Shown: in pieces, positions 43,653 to 53,967 of the stretch
How the letters are laid out: each line of letters starts with the position of its first letter
Position numbering within the stretch: position 1 is the stretch's first letter
Assembly (NCBI GenBank): GCA_009760855.2
Contig: WPIO01000218.1
Span: forward strand, 124,001-188,000
DNA: 64,000 nucleotides
Source: Cristatella mucedo
Taxonomy: Eukaryota > Bryozoa > Phylactolaemata > Cristatellidae
Reading direction: 5' to 3'
The notes under the pieces: generated by a model
Told to the model about the DNA's origin: nothing
Seen by the model: only the letters and a program-made list of their open reading frames with translations
Database searches by the model: none
Position numbers and translations under genes: made by a program

Positions 43653-44170
43653 CTTAGTAAAACATTCTCAGGTAGTACTGATAGATATAGTGGTAAAGGA
43701 GTTTGTGGTTGTGCAGATAAAGAACAAATGATTGCAGAACTAAAAAGAACTATTGAACATTTAAAAAAAGTAAAATCAACACCTTTAACAGATATAGAAA
43801 TAAATAATTATATAAAAGAATTAGATACAAATAATTTTAGAGGGGTATTTGCAAGAGATGAACTAACTAAACCATTAAAGAATGAATGTCTTATTTGTAA
43901 TACAGGAGAATCAGGTATGAGCGATATATCACTGGGTAGTGCTTAAAAAAGAAGGAAACAGATGTTTTTCCTTTGATTAATTCGGTGCTCCACCAATGCC
44001 TGGAGTAAAAAATTATTTTGGTGTTATACCAACATTCAAGAAGTTTAAGTGACAAGAATACAATCACACAGATTGTGGAAGAAGATGTCTAATCTTCTTA
44101 AAAGTAATGCAAGGATCAGATTTTGGATCGACAATGGAATTATTAATTTCATTTAAAAATTTTCTTTTTC
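43653..44170 (+). pseudogene. Adenain-like cysteine protease, frameshifted (Polinton maturation protease)
   Basis: N-terminal frame at 43,728-43,946 has PLTDIEINNYIKELD and FRGVFARDEL, then ECLICN, a recognisable start of adenovirus-type (C5/Ulp1-like) proteases of Polintons. The His-Trp of the active site lies in the next frame near 43,928. A stop interrupts near 43,978 and another near 44,050. The Cys region (TDCGRRCLIFL) is near 44,070-44,105. The family cleaves capsid precursors during virion maturation. At least one frameshift and two stops make this a relic. Confidence 0.7.
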
Positions 44171-44175
44171 TATTA

Positions 44176-44527
44176 TAGAAATGGAAGCGGACAATAAAAA
44201 ATTCATTGTACTTGAAAATGCCTAAGTCGTAATTCCAAAAGGAAAATCTGCTCGTGTCCATATTGAAGAGAAAATTAGTAAAATTCTAAGCCTTACTTCA
44301 ATGCATAGATGTATATTACAGAAGATATGAGACCTGTACTTGAAGATATTGCTAATAGAGCAAGTATGAAGCTTGAATATAGTGGGTATGATATGAGTAG
44401 TCGTTCAATTATTGGTATTAGATTTGCATTTGGTAAAAAGCCAAGTATATTCTTTGATCAAAAGAACAAACAAATGAAATTTAGTAGTGCTGCTGAGCTA
44501 ATTGAAAAACTTGGTAATGACTAGTAT
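44176..44527 (+). pseudogene. Unrecognised Polinton ORFs between protease and PLA2-like gene
   Basis: An initial short frame (MEADNKKFIVLENA, from about 44,180) stops, and a second frame at 44,309-44,524 starts MYITEDMRPVLEDIANRA and includes SIIGIRFAFGKKPSIFF. The two probably derive from one gene by frameshift. No known domain. Confidence 0.4.
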
Positions 44528-44671
44528 TGCTGGTATTCTTGATGGATCATATGTAACTAAAGTTACTTATGATTCAGAAGAAAGACTTAGTATTAGATTG
44601 AAGATTGATCAAGTTAGAGTTTATAATATAAATAGAAAATCACAGGATAAATTCAATCCTGCTGAGTATTA
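44517..44671 (+). CDS. Small ORF, about 50 residues, unrecognised
   Basis: Starts MTSIAGILDGSYVTKVTY, overlapping the end of the preceding frame, and ends before the convergent PLA2-like gene. Composition matches the Polinton module. Confidence 0.35.
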
Positions 44672-45251
44672 GATAAACATAAATATAAAACAAAAATGAA
44701 AGTTAGATTAGTTATGCTATATTTTTTTTTACTTATTGATAATATTCTATCAACTAAAGTCTTAGCATAATTAGTTATCTTTGTTATACTTGATGAATTA
44801 CTTACTTTGTCTTTTAAGAATTCCATCGCAAATGAATTGTCTGAAATACCACTGCCGATACCAAGGCCAAGACCTAATTTTGCCTTAGCACTCATAATTG
44901 CTGCGACAGTTTTAGCATCTTCACGAACATAAGCCGGCTGACGTGGGTCAAGTGCTATTCGTGCTGCACTTTCTGCTAAAACAAGGTCTGATAGATTTCC
45001 TATTTCAGTTCGTTTTGGTTCAGGATCAGATGATGTTTCAATGTATAAACTATCGTGGACTAATGCAGCTCTATCAAGTGCATTCACACCCTCATATCCT
45101 TCATCTAAACGTTTTCTGAATTGAGTTCCTGACCTAGCATAACCATATTTTTTCGTATCGTTGAAACTACTTCCTGGTAGGAATATACTCTTTTCAAATT
45201 TCGGGAGTTTTAAATGAAATTCTCTACCGCCTGATAATTTGTTTATTATGT
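44653..45251 (-). CDS. Phospholipase-A2-like minor capsid protein (Polinton/adintovirus type), N-terminus interrupted
   Basis: Open reading from about 45,251 with LPGSSFNDTKKYGYARSG, then GVNALDRAALVHDSLYI. The arrangement of a substrate-loop-like GPGx/PGS element and a His-Asp catalytic pair resembles the PLA2 domain of parvovirus VP1 and of adintovirus minor capsid proteins, which helps membrane exit during entry. An Ala/Gly-rich middle and a hydrophobic C-terminus follow. LINE B sequence (45,252-45,525) removes the start. Assignment rests on the HD motif and context; homology is likely but not proven. Confidence 0.6.
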
Positions 45252-45525
45252 AATGTAATGTATCTCCGTCAGTAACTCCACAAAGTCATAAAGACCATGT
45301 GGGCGTTACGCAGGAGAGTTTTGTATAGCGCACTCACAGCCTAAGCGGCTTTCGGTACGCATTCGGTAGCCAACAGACTTCGTCTCACGCAACAAAGAGA
45401 AAGTGGGAAGAACAGCAGAGTTAGGAGAGCAGTTGAGGTAGTGAGTAGCATAGAAGTAGCAGTTCAGGTCCGCTGAAAAAGATGTGCCATAGTCGGCAGT
45501 TGGAGAGTAGATGTCGTTGCGTAAA
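45252..45525 (-). mobile_element. LINE B 3' end between two Polinton genes
   Basis: TGTAATGTATCTCCGTCAGT at the left (3' terminus) continuing to GTAGATGTCGTTGCGTAAAT at the right, the usual 5'-truncated form. It separates the PLA2-like gene from the small basic-protein gene. Confidence 0.9.
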
Positions 45526-45792
45526 TTAAATTATATCGTAAATTATTATATCGATTAACCCGAAACCTGGTCTTCTATTTGCTTTTAATTGTTTAAGACT
45601 TAGATTCAATTGCAATCCAGTATTTTTTGATCTACTCTTTTCTATTTTGTTTAGTTGAGTGTTTGTAAGAAGAATATTAACTCTACCTGTTAAATCTGAA
45701 TGCTTAAGTCTGATTGAGATAGATTCAGTTGATTTATGTATTTGTTTTAGTTGATGATCAGACAATGCAACTTTGACTTCATGATAACTCAT
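45526..45792 (-). CDS. Small basic Polinton protein, C-terminus altered by LINE B junction
   Basis: 88-residue frame starting MSYHEVKVALSDHQLKQIHK, with two internal similar segments (ISIRLKHSDLTGRVNILLTN and the segment around LQLNLSLKQLKANR). Short proteins of this design, with repeated 'lxLTxxQlxki' units, sit among virion genes of Polinton/adintovirus elements. The last residues after KANRRPGFG come from the LINE junction and nearby sequence. Role unknown, probably a virion component. Confidence 0.5.
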   Translation of the reverse strand: MSYHEVKVALSDHQLKQIHKSTESISIRLKHSDLTGRVNILLTNTQLNKIEKSRSKNTGLQLNLSLKQLKANRRPGFGLIDIIIYDII

Positions 45793-45841
45793 TTCTATAT
45801 ATAATAAAATATTTTAAACAGTTAGAAAACATTATATAGAA

Positions 45842-45864
45842 ATGAATCAAGATGAGGTTGATGC

Positions 45865-45922
<58 letters not shown>

Positions 45923-46400
45923 TTAATGAGTTGTTAGGGCTAATGCATTCGCCAGTGTATTTACCATTAAAATTGATAGAACAGGAATAGCCAAAGCTGG
46001 AAGTATTGCGGGAACATTAAAGGTTACTAATGGATATAGATATATAGGAATAGATGGGAAAATATATCTTTCACATCGATTAGCATATTTAATAGTGACA
46101 GGAAAATTTCCACTTCATGAGATAGATCACATAGATATAGATAAGTTAAATAATTCTTTTAATAATTTACGTGAAGCAACATCATCTGAAAATAATAGAA
46201 ATAGAAGAAAGCAAATAAATAATACTAGTGGATTTGTTGGTGTCAGTTGGTTATGAAAAAACAAGCAAATGGATAGCATACATAAAAATAGATAAACATC
46301 AATTCCATTTGGGATATTTTGATGACCCTGAAGAAGCGGCCATCGCTAGAGATCTTGAAGCCATCCGTCTCCATTTACAATTTGATTTTATAATTACACG
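45842..46400 (+). pseudogene. HNH endonuclease with AP2-type C-terminal domain, frameshifted
   Basis: HNH core from about 45,932: SHRLAYLIVTGKFP, then HEIDHIDIDKLNNSFNNLR, giving the His...His and Asn residues of HNH nucleases. A TGA at 46,254 ends this frame. The AP2-like DNA-binding part (KWIAYIKIDKHQFHLGYFDD) continues one frame over (46,255-46,380). HNH-AP2 proteins are homing-type endonucleases common in phages and large DNA viruses. A (GA)n microsatellite lies in the N-terminal region and puts ATG 45,842 out of frame. The end is cut by a LINE A tail. Confidence 0.8.
45868..45922. repeat. (GA)n microsatellite
   Basis: About 27 GA units with one AA interruption, inside the former coding region of the HNH-AP2 gene. 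Confidence 0.95.
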
Positions 46401-46463
46401 TTTTTACTCCACCAATTTTACTTGCTTCAACTTGTTTAATTGCATTTTTTCACTTTTGGAGAA

Positions 46464-46645
46464 TAATAATAATAATAACAATTCACTTGACAAAGCGCCC
46501 TCAGTGAACTTAATCTCTCTCTAGGTGCTTTACATTTGCTGTAAAGTGAAATGCAATTGAATGGTAAGTAAAATCATGCTTGAAAAAAATAAAAGGAAAT
46601 GAATAATATGGTTAGGGGTGACATGCACAGGGTCAGCATGCAAAT
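46464..46645 (-). mobile_element. LINE A 3' tail, minus copy
   Basis: AATAATAATAATAACAATTC, the reverse tail block, and GGGGTGACATGCACAGGGTC at the 5' side. It separates the HNH gene from the next structural gene. Confidence 0.9.
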
Positions 46646-47123
46646 AATCAATACCTCCACTGTCTACTAATGCTCTTCTATGATCTGTATAATCCAATCT
46701 ATTTTTTACTTTAGATCGTTCTACTTTTCCACTAAAATAAATATCAATTCCACGATTAGTTGCTTTTACCATATCATTCAAATCAGTAATAGCATTTCCT
46801 AATCTTTCGTTTTGAAGACATAAAGCTTCCATTCGTTGTTCATGTATGTCCATTTGTGGAGCTTTAGCAGTAAACATAGTTTCGTCAACTATTTTCTTTA
46901 ATAGACTTGCAACAGCTACAGCAATCGAAACGCTAATTCCGACTCCACCAACTATACTAGCAATCAAAGTAATAATAGGAGCAATTACAAAAGGTAAAAA
47001 TCCTCCTTTGACTTCTAAGAAGTTCTTACTCCAAGCTTTAGGATCTAACTGTGCAGCAGTCCATGTTACTTCTTCTCCAAAGACTTCAGTTAAGAATTTA
47101 CTTGGATCTTTATACCATTCTCG
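46646..47123 (-). pseudogene. Polinton structural protein with hydrophobic domain, truncated at both ends by LINEs
   Basis: Within a longer chimaeric frame, the genuine segment runs from KDPSKFLTEVFGEEV to SGGIDY. It contains GGFLPFVIAPIITLIASIVG followed by a Gly/Ala/Val-rich hydrophobic run and a coiled-coil-like part (MEALCLQNERLGNAITDLND). Similar proteins with 'GGFLP' plus a hydrophobic stretch are minor virion proteins in Polinton/adintovirus elements. The flanking residues of the open frame are LINE A 5' end (47,124 on) and LINE A tail (46,530-46,645). Confidence 0.5.
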
Positions 47124-48249
47124 CCTCATGACATAGAGCGCTCTAACGTGCGTTCTTGTTCGTTGCAGAATTCTTCGCAAAACCGAAGTTCTTGCGAACA
47201 TCGTATACGGAAACGATACAGCTAAGACCTGTTTAAAGTTATTCTGATTGTTATTTGACCGTAGCACGTAAGAAATTACGTGCCTATGGACATCTAAATG
47301 CTTATCGCTTCGGGCTGCTGGGTCTCCCACTCCGGCTGCTGCCTTAGCTTTGCCGGCGGCAAGTAACCTGCTTGTTAGTTATGATCGTCAGCAGCTGTCA
47401 TCGCTTCGTCATCGCATATCAAGTGCATTCCCAGATATTATTGTTGTTGCTAAGATTCATGAACTATGCATTACCAAAAGAAAAGCACCCTGTAGCCGCC
47501 GCGGTGGCCTGAAACGCAGGCTCAGACGCCGCTCCTTGGGCGGAACCTGCAAGCTGAGTACCGGCTCGTTCGGTATTCCTAGCATTGTCTCGAACCCCTC
47601 AGCACGCTCCCCCACATGCGTCACTGTAAATTCCTCAAACTTAGTGGTCATCAAGCCTGTTGTAACGCCATCGGCCAGACTTAACGCTTGCCTTTGGGAT
47701 CCTTGCTCAATGTGCAATAAACCTCTAGTAATAAGCGACCTTATTTCTGAAAATGTTATCGACCTGCTCGCCCTAACTGAAACTTGGCTGAAATCGATAA
47801 ACTGCCCAACAATTAAAGAAACCACTCCATCTGGTTTTCCGTTCTTTCACACCCCTAGATCAATCAAAACTAGAGGTGGAGTTGCTATTATCGTGTGCTC
47901 GAAATTGAACTTCAAGCCATTTGTGGTACCCTGAAAGCAGTCTTTTGAATCAATTGTACTGGTCTCACCCGAAAACAAGCTACCGATAGTGGCAGTAGTC
48001 TATCGCCTACCAGGTACCAAATTCTCCTTTATCTCAGATTTCTCTGATCTTATTTCGATTCGGTGTGCAAGAAATCAATCTTTCCTGGTTCTGGGTAATT
48101 TCAACGGTCACTTTGATAACTTATCTGAAGCTTTCAGCAACAAAGTTCGTGCATTGACGGACTTGTTGTCAGTTGTGACTCGTGTGCATGGCCCTACCCA
48201 CATCAAGGGTAACACACTTAACCAGATTTTCTCATAAAACTGCACTTAC
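47124..48249 (+). mobile_element. LINE A 5' half with endonuclease domain, 3' end missing
   Basis: Starts at the family 5' end (TCGCCTCATGACATAGAGCG). The frame from 47,350 has LTETWLKSINCPTIKE. A TGA at 47,932-47,934 breaks it, and the reading continues with VVYRLPGTK and LGNFNGHFDN, where the catalytic Asp of GDFN is Asn. It ends abruptly at about 48,249. Loss of the 3' side is unusual for a LINE and implies later deletion. Confidence 0.9.
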
Positions 48250-48250
48250 A

Positions 48251-50010
48251 AACTCAAACATTTCATTTGATTCATGTTCAAACAAATCATTCAATATCTC
48301 ATAATTTTCATTTTGCTCGTTTTTTAAGCAGGATTTTACTTACCATTCAATTGCATTTCCTTTTGCAGCAAATGTTAAGCGCCTAGAAAGAGATTAAGTT
48401 CTCCGAGGGTGCTTAATCAAGTACATTATTATTATCATTATTAATCATATCCTCTAAAACCATGAAATTTAACAGGAAGTAGCCATTTTTTTATAATTCA
48501 TTCCTGCATTTAAATTACAACTGTGATCCGCAGCACCTCTATAATTATCAGTTAGGTGACAACGATCTTGAACTTTCTTTAATTTACTATTTTTTTAATT
48601 AAATGGTTCTTTACACATCCAACAGAAAAGAGCGTTTTTATATTCATTGAGTTCACTTTCGGTTAAATCATCAATCACACTTTCTGAATTATGATCAACT
48701 AATGTACTTTTTAAGAAGTCAGATAAATCAAATAATCTTCGTAAAAACTTTACCACATAATCTGAACCAACTTTCATAAACTTTTCAAAAACTTATCCTT
48801 TCCGGTCAATAATAACAAATGCAGCAGAACATGAAGCATGAGTTGATCCATTTTTTCTCTGTTCGATTATACATTCAAAGTCTACATAGCAAACATATGG
48901 ACATGTGTTAAGATGTCTAAGAGAATCAAACTTAATAAACTTGTTACTTTCAGCAGGCATTAAATAAACTGTTGTTCCAGAATTTATACTTTCACATAGT
49001 TCTAAATGGTCATTTGCTTGTTTATTTATCAAATAATCTATTTCAACATCTATGACAATAATACAGTTTTCCACCTGAATTAGTTGGTCAACATAATGAA
49101 TTAAAATTGCTTATCAACATATAATGTTCTCTTTAGTTTTTAATTAGTAATAAAAGATTTACATGTCTTCCTTCTTTCTCATCTGACTTTTTTACAACTC
49201 TTAACTGTGAAACTCTAGTTTCTTTATTACCACACGTGCAAACATTTATACTATCATTCATGGCTTTTTCTAATTTGTCAACATCTTTGACTTTTAAAGG
49301 CCATTCAATATCACTAATTAGGTGAGAATATTTAAAGATAGTATCTTTTTTAAGTCACTTTTTTCCACTTACTTCTTTCTACTGGATGTAATGCTCTTAA
49401 AACACACCACAATGCACAAAACTCGTCCTTTTTCATTTTTTAAATTAGTGAACCAGTAAATAAAGTTTATGAAAAAATAATACTTTTACTAGAAAAAAGT
49501 TCTGAGATTTTAATAGAAAATAGATGGTTGTTTCTTGGTTTTCATTCATTTTCAGTTGTTATTACGAAATACAATCCGATGGGTGGTGGATCTTATATTG
49601 AAACACCTGAATATCTAGTTAAGAAACAGTGTATAACTATCTATTGTCAATGTTGATTTAGATTGACCACCTCTTTTTTCTATTGTTCCATCATCAAACA
49701 TTTTCATTTCAAATGATACTTTAAAACTAACTCTAATAAAAGGCCAAGAATTTCTAACTTTATCAAGTAATTTCTTTGTTGGATATCTAACGAATTCTCT
49801 GAGTGTTTCTAAACCTGTATATATTCTTTTTGTTTTATAAGCAAAAGTTAAAGTAATACCTCATCCTGTAACAACTGGCTCAGTAAAACCAACTTTATTA
49901 ATTCTTCCTTTTTTAGTGACATATTTTCTACTTGAGGAATCAAAATCAATATTCATCAGCCATCTAGTCTCAAAAAGAAAAAAGTTTTTTGTCTCGATTT
50001 TGAAGTCATG
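48251..50010 (-). pseudogene. Polinton protein-primed DNA polymerase B, N-terminal and exonuclease region
   Basis: Type B polymerase that replicates the element by protein priming. Read from 50,010 downward: an N-terminal region with LREFVRYPTKKLLDKVRNSW; EFCALWCVLRALHP near 49,420; EGRHVNLLLLIKN near 49,150; YYCHRC near 49,060; Exo I motif YVDFECII near 48,870; CWMCKEPF; a His-Cys cluster (CHLTDNYRGAADHSCNLN) near 48,520; and Exo II FRGYD near 48,455. Many frameshifts and stops separate these. A LINE A tail (48,313-48,450) interrupts after Exo II. The polymerase palm is absent here. Confidence 0.8.
48313..48450 (+). mobile_element. LINE A 3' tail inside the PolB relic
   Basis: TACTTACCATTCAATTGCAT, tail block and ATT run ending near 48,445. 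Confidence 0.85.
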
Positions 50011-50011
50011 C

Positions 50012-50415
50012 TATATAAGTTAATCATATTTCTGCTAAAATAAATTAACTATTATAGAACTATAAGATTTGAAAAATAAGGGGCCGTCCATAAACGACGT
50101 CACGCGATTTTGGCCGATTTTGCACCGCCCTCCCTCCCCCTCGTCACAAGTCACCACAAAAAGTCACGCCCCCCTTCAAATATAACGTCACAAAGCTAAG
50201 TTTCAATAAGGCTTCAAATATAACGTCACAGAAGTCAGAACCCCCTCCCCCCTAGGTGCGTGACGTCGCTTATGGACGGCCCCCAAGGCGACCTTTTTCT
50301 CGTGATGAGGGGTTTTTTCTTTTCACGACATCGGGGAATTTTTGGACAGCCGAAGGTGAAACTGAGGTTGGAAGAAAATTTCGTGATGTAAAAGGTAAAA
50401 ACACATCATCAGGGC
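50012..50415. repeat. Putative Polinton terminal repeat, copy 2 (filled site)
   Basis: Matches 6,306-6,505 in the same orientation, with a MITE at 50,080-50,283. It starts just outside the PolB N-terminus and ends at ACATCATCA, after which the copies diverge. Confidence 0.5.
50080..50283. mobile_element. MITE with GGGGCCGTCCAT termini
   Basis: 204 bp with terminal inverted repeats GGGGCCGTCCATAAACGACG / reverse complement at the right end (CTTATGGACGGCCCC). Flanked by TAA (50,077) and CAA (50,284). The related empty site at about 6,370 shows AAAAATAAAGTG. A 3-bp T/C-AA target duplication fits PIF/Harbinger-like insertion; the superfamily is inferred. Confidence 0.85.
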
Positions 50416-50439
50416 TCGGCGCACAGAGGCGGCTAGATG

Positions 50440-50742
50440 TAGAACGAAGCCCCCTCAAACGAACTGCAGTACTGACGACAATGACGGTATTAAATTATAC
50501 GCAGGCATTGCAAGCGTGCGAGCGTACGTACGGATGTAGAAGCCGTCGTGGAAGCTGCTCCGGAGCGTCAGTGAAGAGAAGAGAATAGAGAGTGAAGCAG
50601 CTCCGGAGAGACGGGGATAAACGGGGTAGCGTCCACACATGCTGGAGGAAAAGCAGAAAGTTTTTTTTTTGCTGCAGGTCTAGTGGGTCACGAAACCGCA
50701 GCTGATCCATCGCAATTAAATTCGGCTTAGTCAGCCGATAGT
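50440..50742. mobile_element. CACTA-like repeat fragment
   Basis: Related to the right half of the element at 24,464-25,270 (shared CGTACGGATGTAG and GAAGAGA-rich segments). Right end reads CTTAGTCAGCCGATAGTG, i.e. CACTATCGGCTGACTAAG on the other strand. It starts directly after the Polinton terminal repeat. Confidence 0.45.
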
Positions 50743-52111
50743 GTCCAAATGCAGCGCCTAATAAGGTGGTACTCGGTGCACCAGTTGGCCGGCCGAGTGG
50801 TGTGAGTCCGGCCTGGGCTCAACTGCATCGTGAGCGAGGCCGCGACCACACTTTCACGTTACCATCTTGCTCGTGCATGTAATGAGATGTGCCATTAGAA
50901 TATTTTGCAGATTTTTGGAATCAGTTGTGTTAGCTGTCAGATCATTAACGTCATTACATAAAGCGGTCGCAGCATGTGCCGTGCTTTAAGCTTTGCTGCA
51001 ATGATCGGCTTTGCTGACGTTCCGTATCCGGGAGGTCAGGTTGACAGCCATTTATTTACAATAGCGACCGGATTAAGCTATCTGTTACGAAAATGAGAGT
51101 AGCGCCATGCTGCAAACGTAGGCAGTCAGGTGAGGTCGTAGCACCACTTCACAATCAAGAAAGTAAAAGAAGACTCGGATAGCTTCGTCGCTACGTCGAG
51201 CCGCGATGCTCACGAAGGCTGGCTCTGCTGCTCGCCTGAGCTTGTTCTGGTCATTCTCCTACAATTGCAGTAAATGCATCAGTAATAATTCATCAAACCT
51301 GGAAGAAGCTGAATGTTTGTCCAGCAGAAGTAGTCCTTCAAAACCATTCTGACCCCTACTGTATGACCCTTTGCGGGCAAAAACAAGTGATGCATGAATT
51401 AATTTAGAAGCTTAAAGCTGCCACACCTACGTGTAGGCTGCATTCAGTCTAAGGCTGGGAAGCACTGGTGTCAAGCTCTAAAGGCAAGCGTAGCCGGAAA
51501 AGATAATGCAGAAGACTAATTGTTCTAAGGAAAGGCTCCCAACACGTGTGGGGCTCAGGTTTTTGTCGTCTGCTTTCATTCCAGGTGCAGGTAGGTGCAG
51601 GTATCTGCCGGTTCATTTCTATTTAGTCTGGTATTCCTACCTCGACTCCAACCTGGAATTATTACCATATCTGTGTTTACTAGCTGCTTCCACTCAGGCT
51701 TGTTGGTACAAGCTCGTTAGCTTTACATCACTTATAGTTCGTATGAGCAGCAGGAACCGAAAGCTTGGATTGAGGCAGAGGTGAGTGCAGGAAAAACTGT
51801 GTTTGCTGTACTGAGAGATGGCATAACACTGCTAGAGATGCAAGAGCAGCTGATTAAAAGAGCATGCTCTGGGACACCTGTGAATAATTTCCAGCGCATA
51901 GCTTTATTCTACTTGATGAATAGAGCTAGAGGGCGCTCCATATTCAGTTATCGAATGCAGATTTGTGGCATGCAGTAGACAGCTTCTTGCTTAAATAAGG
52001 CTATCGCTCTCACACAAATTCCACACAGCTGTATCTGTGCCTTCCTGCACCAGCTTTCTTAAAATGGCTTTTGCACAACATGAGCCTGAAGATATGATGG
52101 TCGCACCTAAA
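50743..52111. other. Intergenic sequence without recognised genes
   Basis: About 1.4 kb. Small frames at 51,506-51,784 and 51,781-51,978 show no domain. A repeated GGTGCAG phrase occurs at 51,583-51,600. Confidence 0.35.
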
Positions 52112-52617
52112 TTCTCGCCTCCTGACATAGATTTTTCTCTCCATTCTCTCCTCCTGACATAGAGTGCTCTAACGTGCGTTCGTGTTCGTTGCAGAATTCT
52201 TCCGAAAACCGAAGTTCTTGCGAACATCGTATACGGAAACGATACAGCTAAGACCTGGTTAAAGTTGTTCTAATTGTTATTTGACCGTAGCACGTAAGAA
52301 ATTACTTGCCTATGGACATCTAAATGCTTATCGCTTCGGGCTGCTGGGTCTCCCGCGCAGGCGGCTGCCTTAGCTACGCCGGCGGCTAGTAACCTGCTTG
52401 TTAGTTATGATCGTCAGCAGCTGCTATCGCTTCGTCATCGTAGATCAAATGCATTCCTAGATATTAATGTTGTTGCTAAGATTCATGAACTATGCATTAA
52501 CAAAAGAAAAGCACCCAGTAGCCACTGCAGTGGCCGGAACCGCCAGCTCAGACGCTGCTCGTCGGGCGGGAACTTCGAGCTGAGTACCCGCTTGCTTGGT
52601 ATTCCTAGCATTGTCTC

Positions 52618-52981
52618 TGTAGTTTGGTCGCACAGCAGAGAGCCAGCCGATGCCCAACACCGACAGTTTACTCCAAATGCAAGGAGCCCCAGAGCTCATG
52701 GCTCTCCTAGGCCCCTACTCTCACACGACTCCCCTCCCCTGGTCGACTCCGATGACTCATCTACCAGCTGGTCCATGCCACATCAAAGGCAGACCACAGC
52801 AGTGCACTGGCCGACCCTGATGGTGAATCCACCATCTGGCCACCAGCTGGTTACCGGCCTGTGTCCTAACCACATCACAGGCAGACCACAGCTGTGCACT
52901 GGACCCTCTCAGTAGTGCTTCTAACAGCTCACCAGTGGCTTATCAGAGGAGCCTGCATAGAATACATACATACGAAATACA
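52618..52981 (-). mobile_element. Solo LTR
   Basis: Begins TG and ends CA (TGTAGTTTGG...GAAATACA on the plus strand), flanked by near-identical 5-bp sequences GTCTC and GTTTC. Shares several blocks with the 5' LTR of the provirus at 55.9-56.2 kb, including CCACCATCTG, GGTTACCGGCCTGT and the AAACTGT-GGTGTTGG segment after the polyadenylation-like hexamer. It inserted in the LINE A endonuclease region. Confidence 0.8.
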
Positions 52982-53247
52982 GTTTCAAACCGCTCGGCAC
53001 GCTCCCCCATAAGCGTCACTGTAAATCTCTCTAACTTAGTGGTCATCAGGCCTGTTGTAACTCCATCAGCCAGACTTAACGCTTGAATTTGGAATCCTCG
53101 CTCAATGTGCAATAAACCTCTGGTAATAAGCGACCTTAATTCTGAAAATGGTTTCGACCTGCTCGCCCTAACTGAAACTTGGCTGAAATCTATAAACTGC
53201 CCGACAATTAAAGACACTACTCCATCTGGTTTCCCGTTCTTTCACAC

Positions 53248-53967
53248 TAATCACCTTCGCGGTACTCGCGTCAGCTGGTCCGCTTTGTTCTCCGGCGACC
53301 TTACTAGGCTGACAGTCGTCTCCAGATTGCACTCCATTATAATATCTCGGAGTAGGCCCTATCGTCGTCGAATTATCGCCTCTCCCATGCCGCGCGTCCT
53401 CACGGGTTTATCCCCGTCGATCAATGACTTCAGCCAACCAAACACCGAAGTTGAATCAGTCACGATTTGGACTTTCTGAAGTCCCCACGCAATAGCGATG
53501 TTAAGGCCTTTGATGACGGCTTCTAGCTCGGCGGTGTTTATATGCGAAGTATCGTCCGGCTTTCGAAGCCAAGAGGCATCCTCAACCACTTCACCGTCAA
53601 TTTCAAGGCACGTTCCAATAGCGATGCTGCTCGCATCGCACAACAATTTTCCGCTGACGACATTGGACACCTGCCATGAGCCAGTCACCGAATCAGAAGC
53701 TAGCACCCTGCGATGGACGTCGCGAGCAATTTCCAGAACCTCACTCGGCACTTTGCTGTCCCAGTCCTGCTCGCTGGCTATACGTTTGAGGTAACTGCAA
53801 GCAGGTCGCAGCCAGCCGGCAACCGGAAAATGCCCGACGAGTTGCCCACACCAAGAAAATAATTCTCGCCGCGTCAGCACTGACTGTACAGAGCCTATGG
53901 CATTATCTCGGCGCCATACGAGCTCGTTGCGTTTACTGTCAATGCGGAGGCCTAGGACACGACCCAC
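53248..53967 (-). CDS. RNase H region of the LTR element
   Basis: Frame 53,359-53,967 covers the RT thumb and RNase H: LLCDASSIAIGTCLE (first Asp), NTAELEAVIKGLNIA (Glu) and VTDSTSVFGWLKSL (Asp). The end, NKADQLTRVPRR near 53,250-53,290, is in another frame, so a frameshift lies near 53,350. Degrades the RNA strand of the RNA-DNA hybrid during reverse transcription. A second frameshift near 53,965 separates it from the RT frame. Confidence 0.8.

Noticed and set aside
46530..47330. 266-codon minus-strand frame as one protein
   Set aside because: It is a chimaera: LINE A 5' sequence, a Polinton structural segment and a LINE A tail. Only the middle is annotated.
52618..53247. 52,618-52,981 as the 3' LTR of the provirus
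   Set aside because: LINE A sequence (52,982-53,247) lies between it and the provirus, and the LTR has its own flanking 5-bp near-duplication.
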